64,000 nt of DNA. Source: Azospirillum soli (GTDB taxonomy: Bacteria; Pseudomonadota; Alphaproteobacteria; Azospirillales; Azospirillaceae). The stretch is taken from contig NZ_JAGINQ010000011.1 in NCBI RefSeq assembly GCF_017876165.1, forward strand, positions 124,001 through 188,000, read 5' to 3'. The notes under the pieces were generated by a model. It made no database searches. It saw only the letters and a program-made list of their open reading frames with translations, and had not been told where the DNA came from. Position numbers and translations under genes: made by a program. How positions within the stretch are numbered: the stretch's first letter is position 1; every line of letters begins with the position of its first letter. Shown in pieces: positions 57,450-64,000 of the stretch.

Positions 57450-58478
57450 ATGCTGCCGATCATCCGACAGATTCTGGGCTTCTTCCGGCCGTTCTGGAAG
57501 CCTTTGGCATTGATCGCCGCCCTCATCATGATGCAGAGGGCCGGCGATCTGCTGCTGCCCTTCATCGGCGGGCGGGTCATCGACGCCATGGCGGCTCAGG
57601 CTCCGTTCGAGGTGGTGCAGCCCCTCATCCTCTCCGCCTTCCTGTTCTGGATCTGCCACGGCAACGTCCTGCCCTATCTTCTGGGGCGGGTGGACCTCGC
57701 CGGGTTCCAATACGCCGCTCCGCGCCGGCTCGGCGTGACGGTGCTGGGGCATGTCCTGGCCGACCGGCGCCGGGTGGAGGGGCGCGACACGGCCCTGCAA
57801 CAGGCGGTGATCGAGCGGGGCGAGGCGGTGCTCGTCCAGTTCGTGAATAGCCTTGCCCGCGTCGCCATCCCCGTCGCCGTTCCCGGCGTGGTCGCGCTGG
57901 GGCTGCTGCTCTGGTGGTACCCGTTGATCGGGCTGATCGCCGTGGCGGGTGGGACGCTGGACGTGCTGGCGACGATCTATCTGAACAAGGTGCTGAAGCC
58001 GCTCTACACGCGCCTGCAGGAGCTGGATTACGCGCGGCAGCGCGTGCACACCCGCGCGTTCCGCCACCTGCTGTCCATCGTGGTCGAGGGCAAGCAGCGC
58101 GATACGGTGCGGGAATACGACGCGCGCTTCGGGGACTTCGCCGCCTTCGGAGCCTTCACGGGCAAGCGCTTTCTCGCCTTCAACTTCGGGCGGGGCATCA
58201 TCGTCAACGTCACCAACCTGTGCACCTGGGTCGTCGGGGCCTGGTACGTGCACCAGGGGGAATTCACGCTGGGCTATTTCCTGGCGTCGCTCAGCTGGTC
58301 CACCTACGTGCTGAACGGGGTCGGGGCGGGCATTGATCTGCAAAAACAGTGGATGGAGACCATGCCGGCCATCCGTGCCTTCGTCGCCGAGCTGGACGCC
58401 TGCGGGGCACCGGTGAAGGACGCCGCCGGTGCGGAGGTTCATGCGCCGGCTTTGGCCCCAGCCCTGGGCGCCGAATAG
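57450..58478 (+). CDS. ABC exporter transmembrane half without ATPase domain
   Basis: 342 residues from ATG57450 (GTG57444 is the other option; AGGGGTGG upstream). It shows the six-helix ABC exporter TM domain (PLALIAALIMMQRAGDLLLP; VAIPVAVPGVVALGLLLWWY; IVNVTNLCTWVVGAWYVHQG), with the intracellular loop YARQRVHTRAFRHLL. It stops after QWMETMPAIRAFVAELDA plus an Ala/Pro tail, just where the ATPase should begin. No NBD remnant is seen in the 280 bp downstream, so this looks like a stable domain loss, not a fresh frameshift. It may form a heterodimer with the 53141 product. Confidence 0.83.
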   Translation: MLPIIRQILGFFRPFWKPLALIAALIMMQRAGDLLLPFIGGRVIDAMAAQAPFEVVQPLILSAFLFWICHGNVLPYLLGRVDLAGFQYAAPRRLGVTVLGHVLADRRRVEGRDTALQQAVIERGEAVLVQFVNSLARVAIPVAVPGVVALGLLLWWYPLIGLIAVAGGTLDVLATIYLNKVLKPLYTRLQELDYARQRVHTRAFRHLLSIVVEGKQRDTVREYDARFGDFAAFGAFTGKRFLAFNFGRGIIVNVTNLCTWVVGAWYVHQGEFTLGYFLASLSWSTYVLNGVGAGIDLQKQWMETMPAIRAFVAELDACGAPVKDAAGAEVHAPALAPALGAE

Positions 58479-58762
58479 GCCGCGCCGCCGCCCGCGAATG
58501 GGCTGATCCTACGGCATACGTCTGAGGGTGCACACGCTGAAGGGCGCGGCTCGTTTCGGCGTGTATCGTGTTGTTCCGGGTGCGGGCGTGCCACGCCGCG
58601 TCCGCTTTCCGGCGGCAACCACGGAAAGGGCTAATCCGTGCGAAAGCGGGGTCCCGGACCGTTTGCGGGTTCAGGGGAGTACCCCCAGGCAAAAGCCGCC
58701 CTTTTTAGGAACCCTGCGCCGATTTCCGTTGTTCGCCGCGCGGTGGGGCACCAGTCAAGGCA
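58479..58762. other. Intergenic region before the glycosyltransferase-glf pair
   Basis: 284 bp without an acceptable gene. Contains a GGAAC-N18-GTTCG element (58708-58735) close to the glycosyltransferase start and the inverted stretch GGGGAGTACCCCC at about 58674-58686. No remnant of an ABC ATPase domain was recognised. Confidence 0.55.
58708..58735 (+). promoter_or_regulatory. EcfG-like promoter candidate for glycosyltransferase-glf unit
   Basis: GGAAC (58708-58712), 18 bases, GTTCG (58731-58735), 27 bp before the start codon. One base longer than the two other examples in this cluster; a CGTT at 58727 gives a 14-base spacing instead. Confidence 0.3.
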
Positions 58763-59980
58763 ATGGAGAATCATGACATGAAGGTTACCGGAGGACACGA
58801 AGGCAACCTGAACGGCTCCTTGCGTGCCTGGGTGGATGAAGCCGGAGGACCCGCCGTACAAACCACGTTATCGCCGCGGCGCCGACCCGATTTCATCTGC
58901 TTCTCCCACCTTCGGTGGCACTTCGTTTTTCAACGGCCGCAGCATTTGATGACGCGCTTTGCGCGCGACCATCGCCTTTTCTTTGTCGAGGAACCCGTCG
59001 GCACCGATGGCCTGCAGCCGCATCTGGACGTGCACGACGCCGGGCAGGGCGTGACGATCCTGGTGCCGCGCCTGCCCGGCGGCTTATCGGCGGCGCAGGC
59101 GGAGGGGGCACAGCGCAGCCTGCTGGACCGCTTCGTCGCCGAGGCCGGAATCGTCCGGCCGATCCTCTGGTACTACACGCCGATGAGCCTCGCCTTCTCC
59201 GACCACCTGGAGGCAGGGGCCGTCGTCTACGACTGCATGGACGAGCTGTCAGCCTTCATGGGCGCGCCTCCGGAACTGGTGGAGCGCGAACGCCAGCTGC
59301 TGGAGCGCGCGGACGTCGTCTTCACCGGCGGCCACAGCCTTTTCGAGGCCAAGCGCGAGAAGCATCGGAACGTCCACCCTTTTCCGAGCAGCGTGGAGGT
59401 CGCGCACTTCGCGCGGGCACGGTCCGGCGTGGAGGAACCGTCCGATCAGGCCGCGATCCCGCACCCGCGCCTCGGCTTCTATGGCGTGCTGGATGAGCGG
59501 TTCGACAGCGGTCTGCTGGCCGAACTGGCGGCGATGCGGCCGGACTGGCAATTCGTGATGATCGGGCCGGTGGTGAAGATCGACCCGGCGTCGCTGCCGC
59601 AGGCGCCGAACATTCACTACCTCGGCGGCAAGAGCTACGCGGAGCTTCCGGCTTACCTCGCCGGCTGGGACGTGGCGCTGCTGCTGTTCGCGCTCAACGA
59701 ATCCACCCGTTTCATCAGCCCGACCAAGACGCCGGAATACCTCGCCGCCGGCCGGCCGGTGGTGTCCACGCCGATCCGCGATGTGGTGCGGACCTATGGC
59801 GAGCCGGGGCTGGTGCGCATTGCCGACACGCCTGAGCGCTTCGCCGCCGCCATTGAGGCGGCGCTGCGCGACGCCAGGAACCCCGGCCGTTGGATCGAAG
59901 ACGTCGATGGAGCGTTGGCGGATATGTCCTGGGATTCGACCTGGGCTCGCATGAAAGGGCTGATCGAATGCGTGATCTGA
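58763..59980 (+). CDS. Glycosyltransferase, TuaH-like (GT-B)
   Basis: 405 residues (400 from Met58778). N-terminal half has the family pattern PDFICFSHLRWHFVFQRPQH, LMTRFARDHRLFFVEEP. The middle VVYDCMDELSAFMGAPPEL and ADVVFTGGHSLFEAKREKH lead to a C-terminal GT1-like nucleotide-sugar domain with RLGFYGVLDERFDSGLLAEL and FISPTKTPEYLAAGRPVVST (Glu of the acceptor/donor site). Overlaps glf by 13 bp, so the sugar added is likely to be linked to UDP-galactofuranose or to the glycan containing it. Confidence 0.87.
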   Translation: MENHDMKVTGGHEGNLNGSLRAWVDEAGGPAVQTTLSPRRRPDFICFSHLRWHFVFQRPQHLMTRFARDHRLFFVEEPVGTDGLQPHLDVHDAGQGVTILVPRLPGGLSAAQAEGAQRSLLDRFVAEAGIVRPILWYYTPMSLAFSDHLEAGAVVYDCMDELSAFMGAPPELVERERQLLERADVVFTGGHSLFEAKREKHRNVHPFPSSVEVAHFARARSGVEEPSDQAAIPHPRLGFYGVLDERFDSGLLAELAAMRPDWQFVMIGPVVKIDPASLPQAPNIHYLGGKSYAELPAYLAGWDVALLLFALNESTRFISPTKTPEYLAAGRPVVSTPIRDVVRTYGEPGLVRIADTPERFAAAIEAALRDARNPGRWIEDVDGALADMSWDSTWARMKGLIECVI

Positions 59981-61236
59981 ATTACGGGCACGGCCCCAAG
60001 GCGCCGGCGTATGTCGGACGGCCCGGGCAACATCCGGGGGGTGGCCGTGCCGGCTTCGACTACCTGATCGTCGGGGCGGGCTTCGCCGGCAGCGTGCTGG
60101 CCGAACGGCTCGCGGCGAGTCTGGGCAAACGGGTTCTTCTGATCGACCGCCGTCCGCACATCGGCGGCAACGCCTACGATCACCACAATGACGACGGGCT
60201 GCTGATCCACCGCTACGGCCCGCACATCTTCCACACCAATTCCCAGCAGGTCGCCGACTACCTCTCGCGCTTCACCAAATGGCGCCCCTACGAGCACAAG
60301 GTGCTGGCCAGCGTGGACAGGCAGCTGGTCCCGATCCCGATCAACCGCACCACGGTGAACAGGCTTTACGGCCTGGACCTGGACGAGGCGGGGGTGGCGG
60401 CCTTCTTCCAGGAGCGCGCCGAACCCGTGCCCGAGGTCCGCACCTCGGAGGACGTGGTGGTCGGTGCGGTTGGGCGCGAGCTGTATGAGAAGTTCTTCCG
60501 CGGCTACACCCGCAAGCAGTGGGGCCTGGACCCGGCGGAGCTGGACAAGGCGGTGACCGCCCGCGTGCCGACGCGCACCAACGACGATGACCGCTATTTC
60601 GGCGACAGCTTCCAGAACATGCCGCTGCACGGCTACACCCGCATGTTCGAGAACATGTTGGACCACCCCAACATCAAGATCATGCTGAACGCCGACTACC
60701 GCGAGGTGGCGCGCGAGGTTCAGTACGACAATCTGATCTTTACCGGCCCGATCGACGAGTTCTTCGATTACCGCTACGGCAAGCTTCCCTACCGTTCGCT
60801 GCGCTTCCAGCACAAGACGGTGGAGCGGGAGTGGTTCCAGCCGGTGGCGGTGGTGAACTACCCCGGCGAGGATGTGCCCTTCACGCGCATCACCGAGTAC
60901 AAGCACCTGACCGGGCAGGTCCACCACGGCAAGACCAGCCTGACCTACGAGTTCCCCTCGGCCGAGGGCGATCCCTACTACCCGGTGCCGAAGGCGGAAA
61001 ACGCGGAGCTGTACCGCAAGTATCAGGCGCTCGCCGACGCCACGCCGAACGTGCATTTCGTCGGGCGGCTGGCGACCTACCGCTACTACAACATGGATCA
61101 GGTGGTGGGGCAGGCGCTCGCCCTCTACACCCGCATCGCGCGGGCCGAGGCCGGGGCGACGGGCGAGGCCGCGAGGGAGATTGTCGGGATTGCCGCCGGC
61201 CGTGTGGCGAGGGAGGCGGCGGAGGGGGCGGATTGA
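59968..61236 (+). CDS. glf: UDP-galactopyranose mutase
   Basis: 422 residues from ATG59968, overlapping the glycosyltransferase. FAD domain DYLIVGAGFAGSVLAERLA, RPHIGGNAYDHH, YGPHIFHTNSQQVADYLS. The substrate region has FRGYTRKQWGLDPAELDKAV, RVPTRTNDDDRYFGDSFQNM with the conserved Arg, and LATYRYYNMDQVVGQALALY near the C-terminus. Interconverts UDP-galactopyranose and UDP-galactofuranose when FAD is reduced. The presence of glf implies a galactofuranose-containing glycan. About 25 extra residues precede the FAD motif and about 25 Ala-rich residues follow the usual end. Confidence 0.93.
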   Translation: MRDLNYGHGPKAPAYVGRPGQHPGGGRAGFDYLIVGAGFAGSVLAERLAASLGKRVLLIDRRPHIGGNAYDHHNDDGLLIHRYGPHIFHTNSQQVADYLSRFTKWRPYEHKVLASVDRQLVPIPINRTTVNRLYGLDLDEAGVAAFFQERAEPVPEVRTSEDVVVGAVGRELYEKFFRGYTRKQWGLDPAELDKAVTARVPTRTNDDDRYFGDSFQNMPLHGYTRMFENMLDHPNIKIMLNADYREVAREVQYDNLIFTGPIDEFFDYRYGKLPYRSLRFQHKTVEREWFQPVAVVNYPGEDVPFTRITEYKHLTGQVHHGKTSLTYEFPSAEGDPYYPVPKAENAELYRKYQALADATPNVHFVGRLATYRYYNMDQVVGQALALYTRIARAEAGATGEAAREIVGIAAGRVAREAAEGAD

Positions 61237-61250
61237 GCCCCAGCGGCGGG

Positions 61251-61339
61251 GCCCCACCCTAACCCTCCCCCATGCTGCGCACGGGGGAGGGGACCAAGCT
61301 CCTTCCCCCGCGAAGTGGGGGAAGGTTGGGATGGGGGCC
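61251..61339. repeat. Inverted pair of GC-rich hairpin repeats between convergent genes
   Basis: Two copies of the unit seen at 33031-33069. Copy 61251-61292 is reversed (GCCCCACCCTAACCCTCCCC...), with stem CCTCCCCC/GGGGGAGG. Copy 61301-61339 is direct, with stem CCTTCCCCC (61301-61309) and GGGGGAAGG (61317-61325) followed by TTGGGATGGGGG. The outer arms are also complementary, so the whole can fold as one large cruciform between glf and the GH2 gene, probably acting as a bidirectional terminator or stabiliser. Confidence 0.8.
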
Positions 61340-61352
61340 CGTTGCAGCGGCT

Positions 61353-64000
61353 TTAAGCCGGGAGCGTTTCCGCTTCCGTGGTGACCGTCCGGCGCTGGGC
61401 CAGCGCCAGCTCCACCATGCCGTCCAGCAGCAGGGTAGCGGTCGGATCCACGCCCGGCGCGTCTTCCAGCAGCCGGAAGGTGGTGGCGACCATGCGCCCC
61501 TGGCCGTAGTCCTTCTCCACCATCAGGGCCGCCGCCTTGTGCGCCCAGCCCACGACCATGCCCGCGTGCACGCGGGACTGGAAATCCCAGGTGGTGCAGT
61601 TGGCGATGACGTGGTTCGGGATCACCCGGTCGAAGCTGTGGTCGATCAGCGGGCCGCCCGGCAGGCGGGCGAAGGGACCCGTGCGCTTCAGCCACGAGAA
61701 GCTCGACGCCCAGGCGCCCAGCCACATCGACCCGTGGCGCGGCATCACGCGCACGTTCTGGAAGTGCGGGAACACCGGCTGAAGGTCGAAGGCGTGGTCG
61801 GCCAGCAGCACCAGCCGCGCGCCACCCTGCACCGCCATGACCAAATCCTCGGTCAGGTCGCGGGCGACGATCACGTCGGCGGCACCAGTCGCCGCGCCGT
61901 AGCCGAGGGCGTGCATGTGCTTCACGACCGCGTCGTCCGGTGACCAGACCGATACCGAACCGGCGGACGGGCCGCTGCGGCGCGGGTGAACGACGAGGTC
62001 GAGGTGGTTGGTCGCCAGCACGTCCTCGTCGGTCGCCAGCTCAAATTCCACGCGGTGGATTTCGGGGGTCTGAACCGCCGGGGCCTTGAAGATGGCTGGG
62101 GCGCCGTGCCTCACGCCGGGTTCAAGCGCGACCGGCTCCGCCCCGCCGAGGCCGGCGGCGTCCAGGCTCCATCGCATCTCCACGCCGAGGAGCTTGTCGC
62201 CACGGCCATGCGCGGCGGCAAGGCCGATCTCGACGTCCTCGCCTTCCCAGAAGGCGACACGCTTCCACTGCGGCACCACCACCGTGTCGGCGTTGATGGT
62301 GTGAAAGACATTGTGGAAGGCGCGCGTGTTGCGCCGCATGTCGAGCAGGCCGTTGGACTCCCAATGGCAGTCGGTCAGCTCCGTGATGACGTAGCCGGCG
62401 ATGGCCGGCTGCCGGCGCATGGCCTCGATCTGGTACTTCAGGGCGTGGAACTGCTGCCATTGGGCGGCCTCGACGAAGCCCGTCAGGCTGCCGAACACGC
62501 GGTCCAGGCTGTAGGCGGCGAAGCGCTTCTCGACCCCGTGCGGGTACATGACGCCCTCGCCCCAGTCGTGGCCGGTCTCGAACCACCAGGGCTCCTGGCC
62601 GTCGGGATCGCGCAGATCCCCGGGGTGGGGCAGGCCCCAGTTGCCGAACTCGGAGCAGAGGATCGGCTCCCGCCCCGTGCGCCTGGCGTCGCCGTGGTGG
62701 GTGTAGGTGCCCTGGTTGCGGTTCGCCAGACGGTCCACGAAGCCGTTCCAGGCGTCGCAATGGTCCGGAATGGCCGCGTAGTTGTGATAGTCCTCAAGGT
62801 CGGACTCCACATGGAAGCTCGGCCACAGGGGCGAGTTGTCCACGACGAGCCGGGTCGGGTCGAGATCCTTCAGCCAGCGGTAGGTGCGGTTGACCCACGC
62901 CCGGTGCTCGGCGTTGTGGACGAGGTCCGTGCCCCAGTTCTCGTTGATGATCGTCCAGACGATGATCGAAGGGTGGTTGCCGTCGCGCGCGACGATGCCG
63001 CGCAGCGTGTCGGTCAGCCGCTCCTTGGCCTTTTCGGTCAGGCGCGCGGTGTTGGGCAACTCGGTCCAGATCAGCAGGCCGACGCGGTCGGCGACCGCGT
63101 AATAGCGCGGATCCGGCACCTTGATGTGGCAGCGGATGCAGTTGAGGCCCAGCGCCTTCGCCTTGCGGAACTGGTCCTCTAGGAAGGCTTCCGACGGGAC
63201 CGTGCAGATGCCGTCCGGGTAGTAGTCCTGGTCGAGCGCGGCGCGCAGGTAGATCGGCTCGCCGTTCAGGACGATGCGGCCGTCGCGCGTCTCGACGGTG
63301 CGGAAGCCGAAGCTGTCGCGGGCGCTGTCCACCGTGCCCCGGCCCCGGCGCAGCGTCGCCGACAGGCGGTAGAGGTGCGGCGTGTCCGGCGACCAGGCCA
63401 GCGGATCGGCCACGACGATGGTCGCGGTGACGGTGGCGGCGCCGGCGGCGGCGACCTCGGCCAGCGAAGCGACGACGGTGCCGTCCGGTCCTTCGACCTC
63501 CAGATCCAGCTCATGGTCGGCCGACAGCGGGCGGGCGAGGTCGATGGTCACGGCGACCGACCCGTCCGCCGGTGCGGGCACGAGGCGCAGCGCGGTGATG
63601 TGGTCGGCGGCGCGGCGCTCCAGCGTCACCGACTGCCAGATGCCGCCGAGCGGGCCGTACCAGCTCTGCTTGCCGAAGGGGATTTCGGCCATGGGGAAGT
63701 CGGGGTAGGCGGCCGGGTCGTCGGTCGGCGCCACGACGGCCACCGCGACCTCGTTCCGGCCGGGCTGGAGCAGGGCGGAGACGTCGGCTTCGAAGGGCAG
63801 CCAGCTGCCCTCGTGCTGCATGGCCGGTTGGCCGTTCACGAAGACGTGGGCGAAATAGTTCACCGCGCCGAAGCGCAGCACGACCGCGCTGCCGGCGTTC
63901 AGCCAGTCGGTCGGCACGTCGAAGGAACGGCGGTACCAGGCGCGTCCGTTGCGCTCGCGCAGGTCGTCGAATTCGGCCTGCCAGGGGTTGGGGACCGTGC
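61353..64000 (-). CDS. GH2-family beta-galactosidase/glucuronidase-like enzyme, partial (5' end beyond window)
   Basis: At least 882 residues; the frame is open past the window edge (upstream codons read TVPNPWQAEFDDLRERNG), so the first Met-like codon at 63917 is internal. Sugar-binding domain with YFAHVFVNGQPAMQHEGSW, then an immunoglobulin-like domain, then the barrel: FRKAKALGLNCIRCHIKVPD, acid/base Glu codon 62940-62942 in WTIINENWG, nucleophile Glu codon 62649-62651 in CSEFGNWG. A C-terminal part of about 300 residues, with QTPEIHRVEFELATDE and DVIVARDLTED, is longer than in LacZ/UidA. Whether it is secreted cannot be judged without the N-terminus. Confidence 0.88.
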   Translation of the reverse strand, partial: TVPNPWQAEFDDLRERNGRAWYRRSFDVPTDWLNAGSAVVLRFGAVNYFAHVFVNGQPAMQHEGSWLPFEADVSALLQPGRNEVAVAVVAPTDDPAAYPDFPMAEIPFGKQSWYGPLGGIWQSVTLERRAADHITALRLVPAPADGSVAVTIDLARPLSADHELDLEVEGPDGTVVASLAEVAAAGAATVTATIVVADPLAWSPDTPHLYRLSATLRRGRGTVDSARDSFGFRTVETRDGRIVLNGEPIYLRAALDQDYYPDGICTVPSEAFLEDQFRKAKALGLNCIRCHIKVPDPRYYAVADRVGLLIWTELPNTARLTEKAKERLTDTLRGIVARDGNHPSIIVWTIINENWGTDLVHNAEHRAWVNRTYRWLKDLDPTRLVVDNSPLWPSFHVESDLEDYHNYAAIPDHCDAWNGFVDRLANRNQGTYTHHGDARRTGREPILCSEFGNWGLPHPGDLRDPDGQEPWWFETGHDWGEGVMYPHGVEKRFAAYSLDRVFGSLTGFVEAAQWQQFHALKYQIEAMRRQPAIAGYVITELTDCHWESNGLLDMRRNTRAFHNVFHTINADTVVVPQWKRVAFWEGEDVEIGLAAAHGRGDKLLGVEMRWSLDAAGLGGAEPVALEPGVRHGAPAIFKAPAVQTPEIHRVEFELATDEDVLATNHLDLVVHPRRSGPSAGSVSVWSPDDAVVKHMHALGYGAATGAADVIVARDLTEDLVMAVQGGARLVLLADHAFDLQPVFPHFQNVRVMPRHGSMWLGAWASSFSWLKRTGPFARLPGGPLIDHSFDRVIPNHVIANCTTWDFQSRVHAGMVVGWAHKAAALMVEKDYGQGRMVATTFRLLEDAPGVDPTATLLLDGMVELALAQRRTVTTEAETLPA

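Overview
The window is high-GC DNA with tightly packed, translationally coupled operons. Gene content and order fit an alphaproteobacterium of the Rhodospirillales, most likely Azospirillum or a close relative. That is inference from the glycerol ABC operon of rhizobial type, MatB, Fur-box-like sites, a TRAP system and classical autotransporters; no rRNA, tRNA, replication or core housekeeping gene is present. The accessory, catabolic and surface-related content would suit a chromid or megaplasmid as well as a chromosome.

Layout. (1) 1-2520: end of a LysR regulator, malonyl-CoA synthetase (matB) and an overlapping hotdog thioesterase. (2) 2521-3180: strong hairpins and a decayed ISL3-type transposase. 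(3) 3189-14264: an iron region. A Fur-box-like site precedes a TonB-dependent siderophore receptor, a DUF3649 protein, a PepSY membrane protein and a DUF3325 protein. A MacA/MacB/NodT-type tripartite exporter follows, then two more Fur-box-like sites and a second PepSY protein. (4) 14295-21098 (minus): beta-oxidation operon of FadN-FadA-FadE type headed by an acyl-CoA ligase. It is divergent from (5) 21311-25171: a TetR regulator, an L-carnitine dehydrogenase-like enzyme, a BKACE (beta-keto acid cleavage) enzyme and a LIV-type binding protein, which together look like a carnitine catabolic unit. (6) 25483-35392: complete glycerol operon glpD-S-T-P-Q-U-V-K plus a short-chain dehydrogenase, with a good palindromic operator candidate upstream. 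(7) 35633-43194: a TPR-sulfotransferase, a TPR-glycosyltransferase and a 1249-residue autotransporter behind an AT-rich intergenic region. (8) 43398-48356: D-mannonate dehydratase and a GntR regulator, divergent from a DctP-Q-M TRAP transporter. (9) 48475-64000: a carbohydrate cluster with two paralogous proteins that fuse a GH1-like glycosidase to an RmlD-like NDP-sugar reductase. It also holds an aldose epimerase, a third clan-A glycosidase, a complete ABC exporter half, a second ABC half that has lost its ATPase domain, a TuaH-like glycosyltransferase, UDP-galactopyranose mutase and a GH2 enzyme cut by the window edge.

The part that looks least described is region 9. Cytoplasmic glycosidases are fused to sugar-nucleotide reductase domains, linked to galactofuranose precursor synthesis and to an unusual export pair. 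Three of its transcription units have GGAAC-N17/18-GTT elements resembling EcfG general-stress promoters. A working model is stress-induced synthesis, trimming and export of a small galactofuranose-containing saccharide or glycolipid. This is a hypothesis built on domain content and neighbourhood only.
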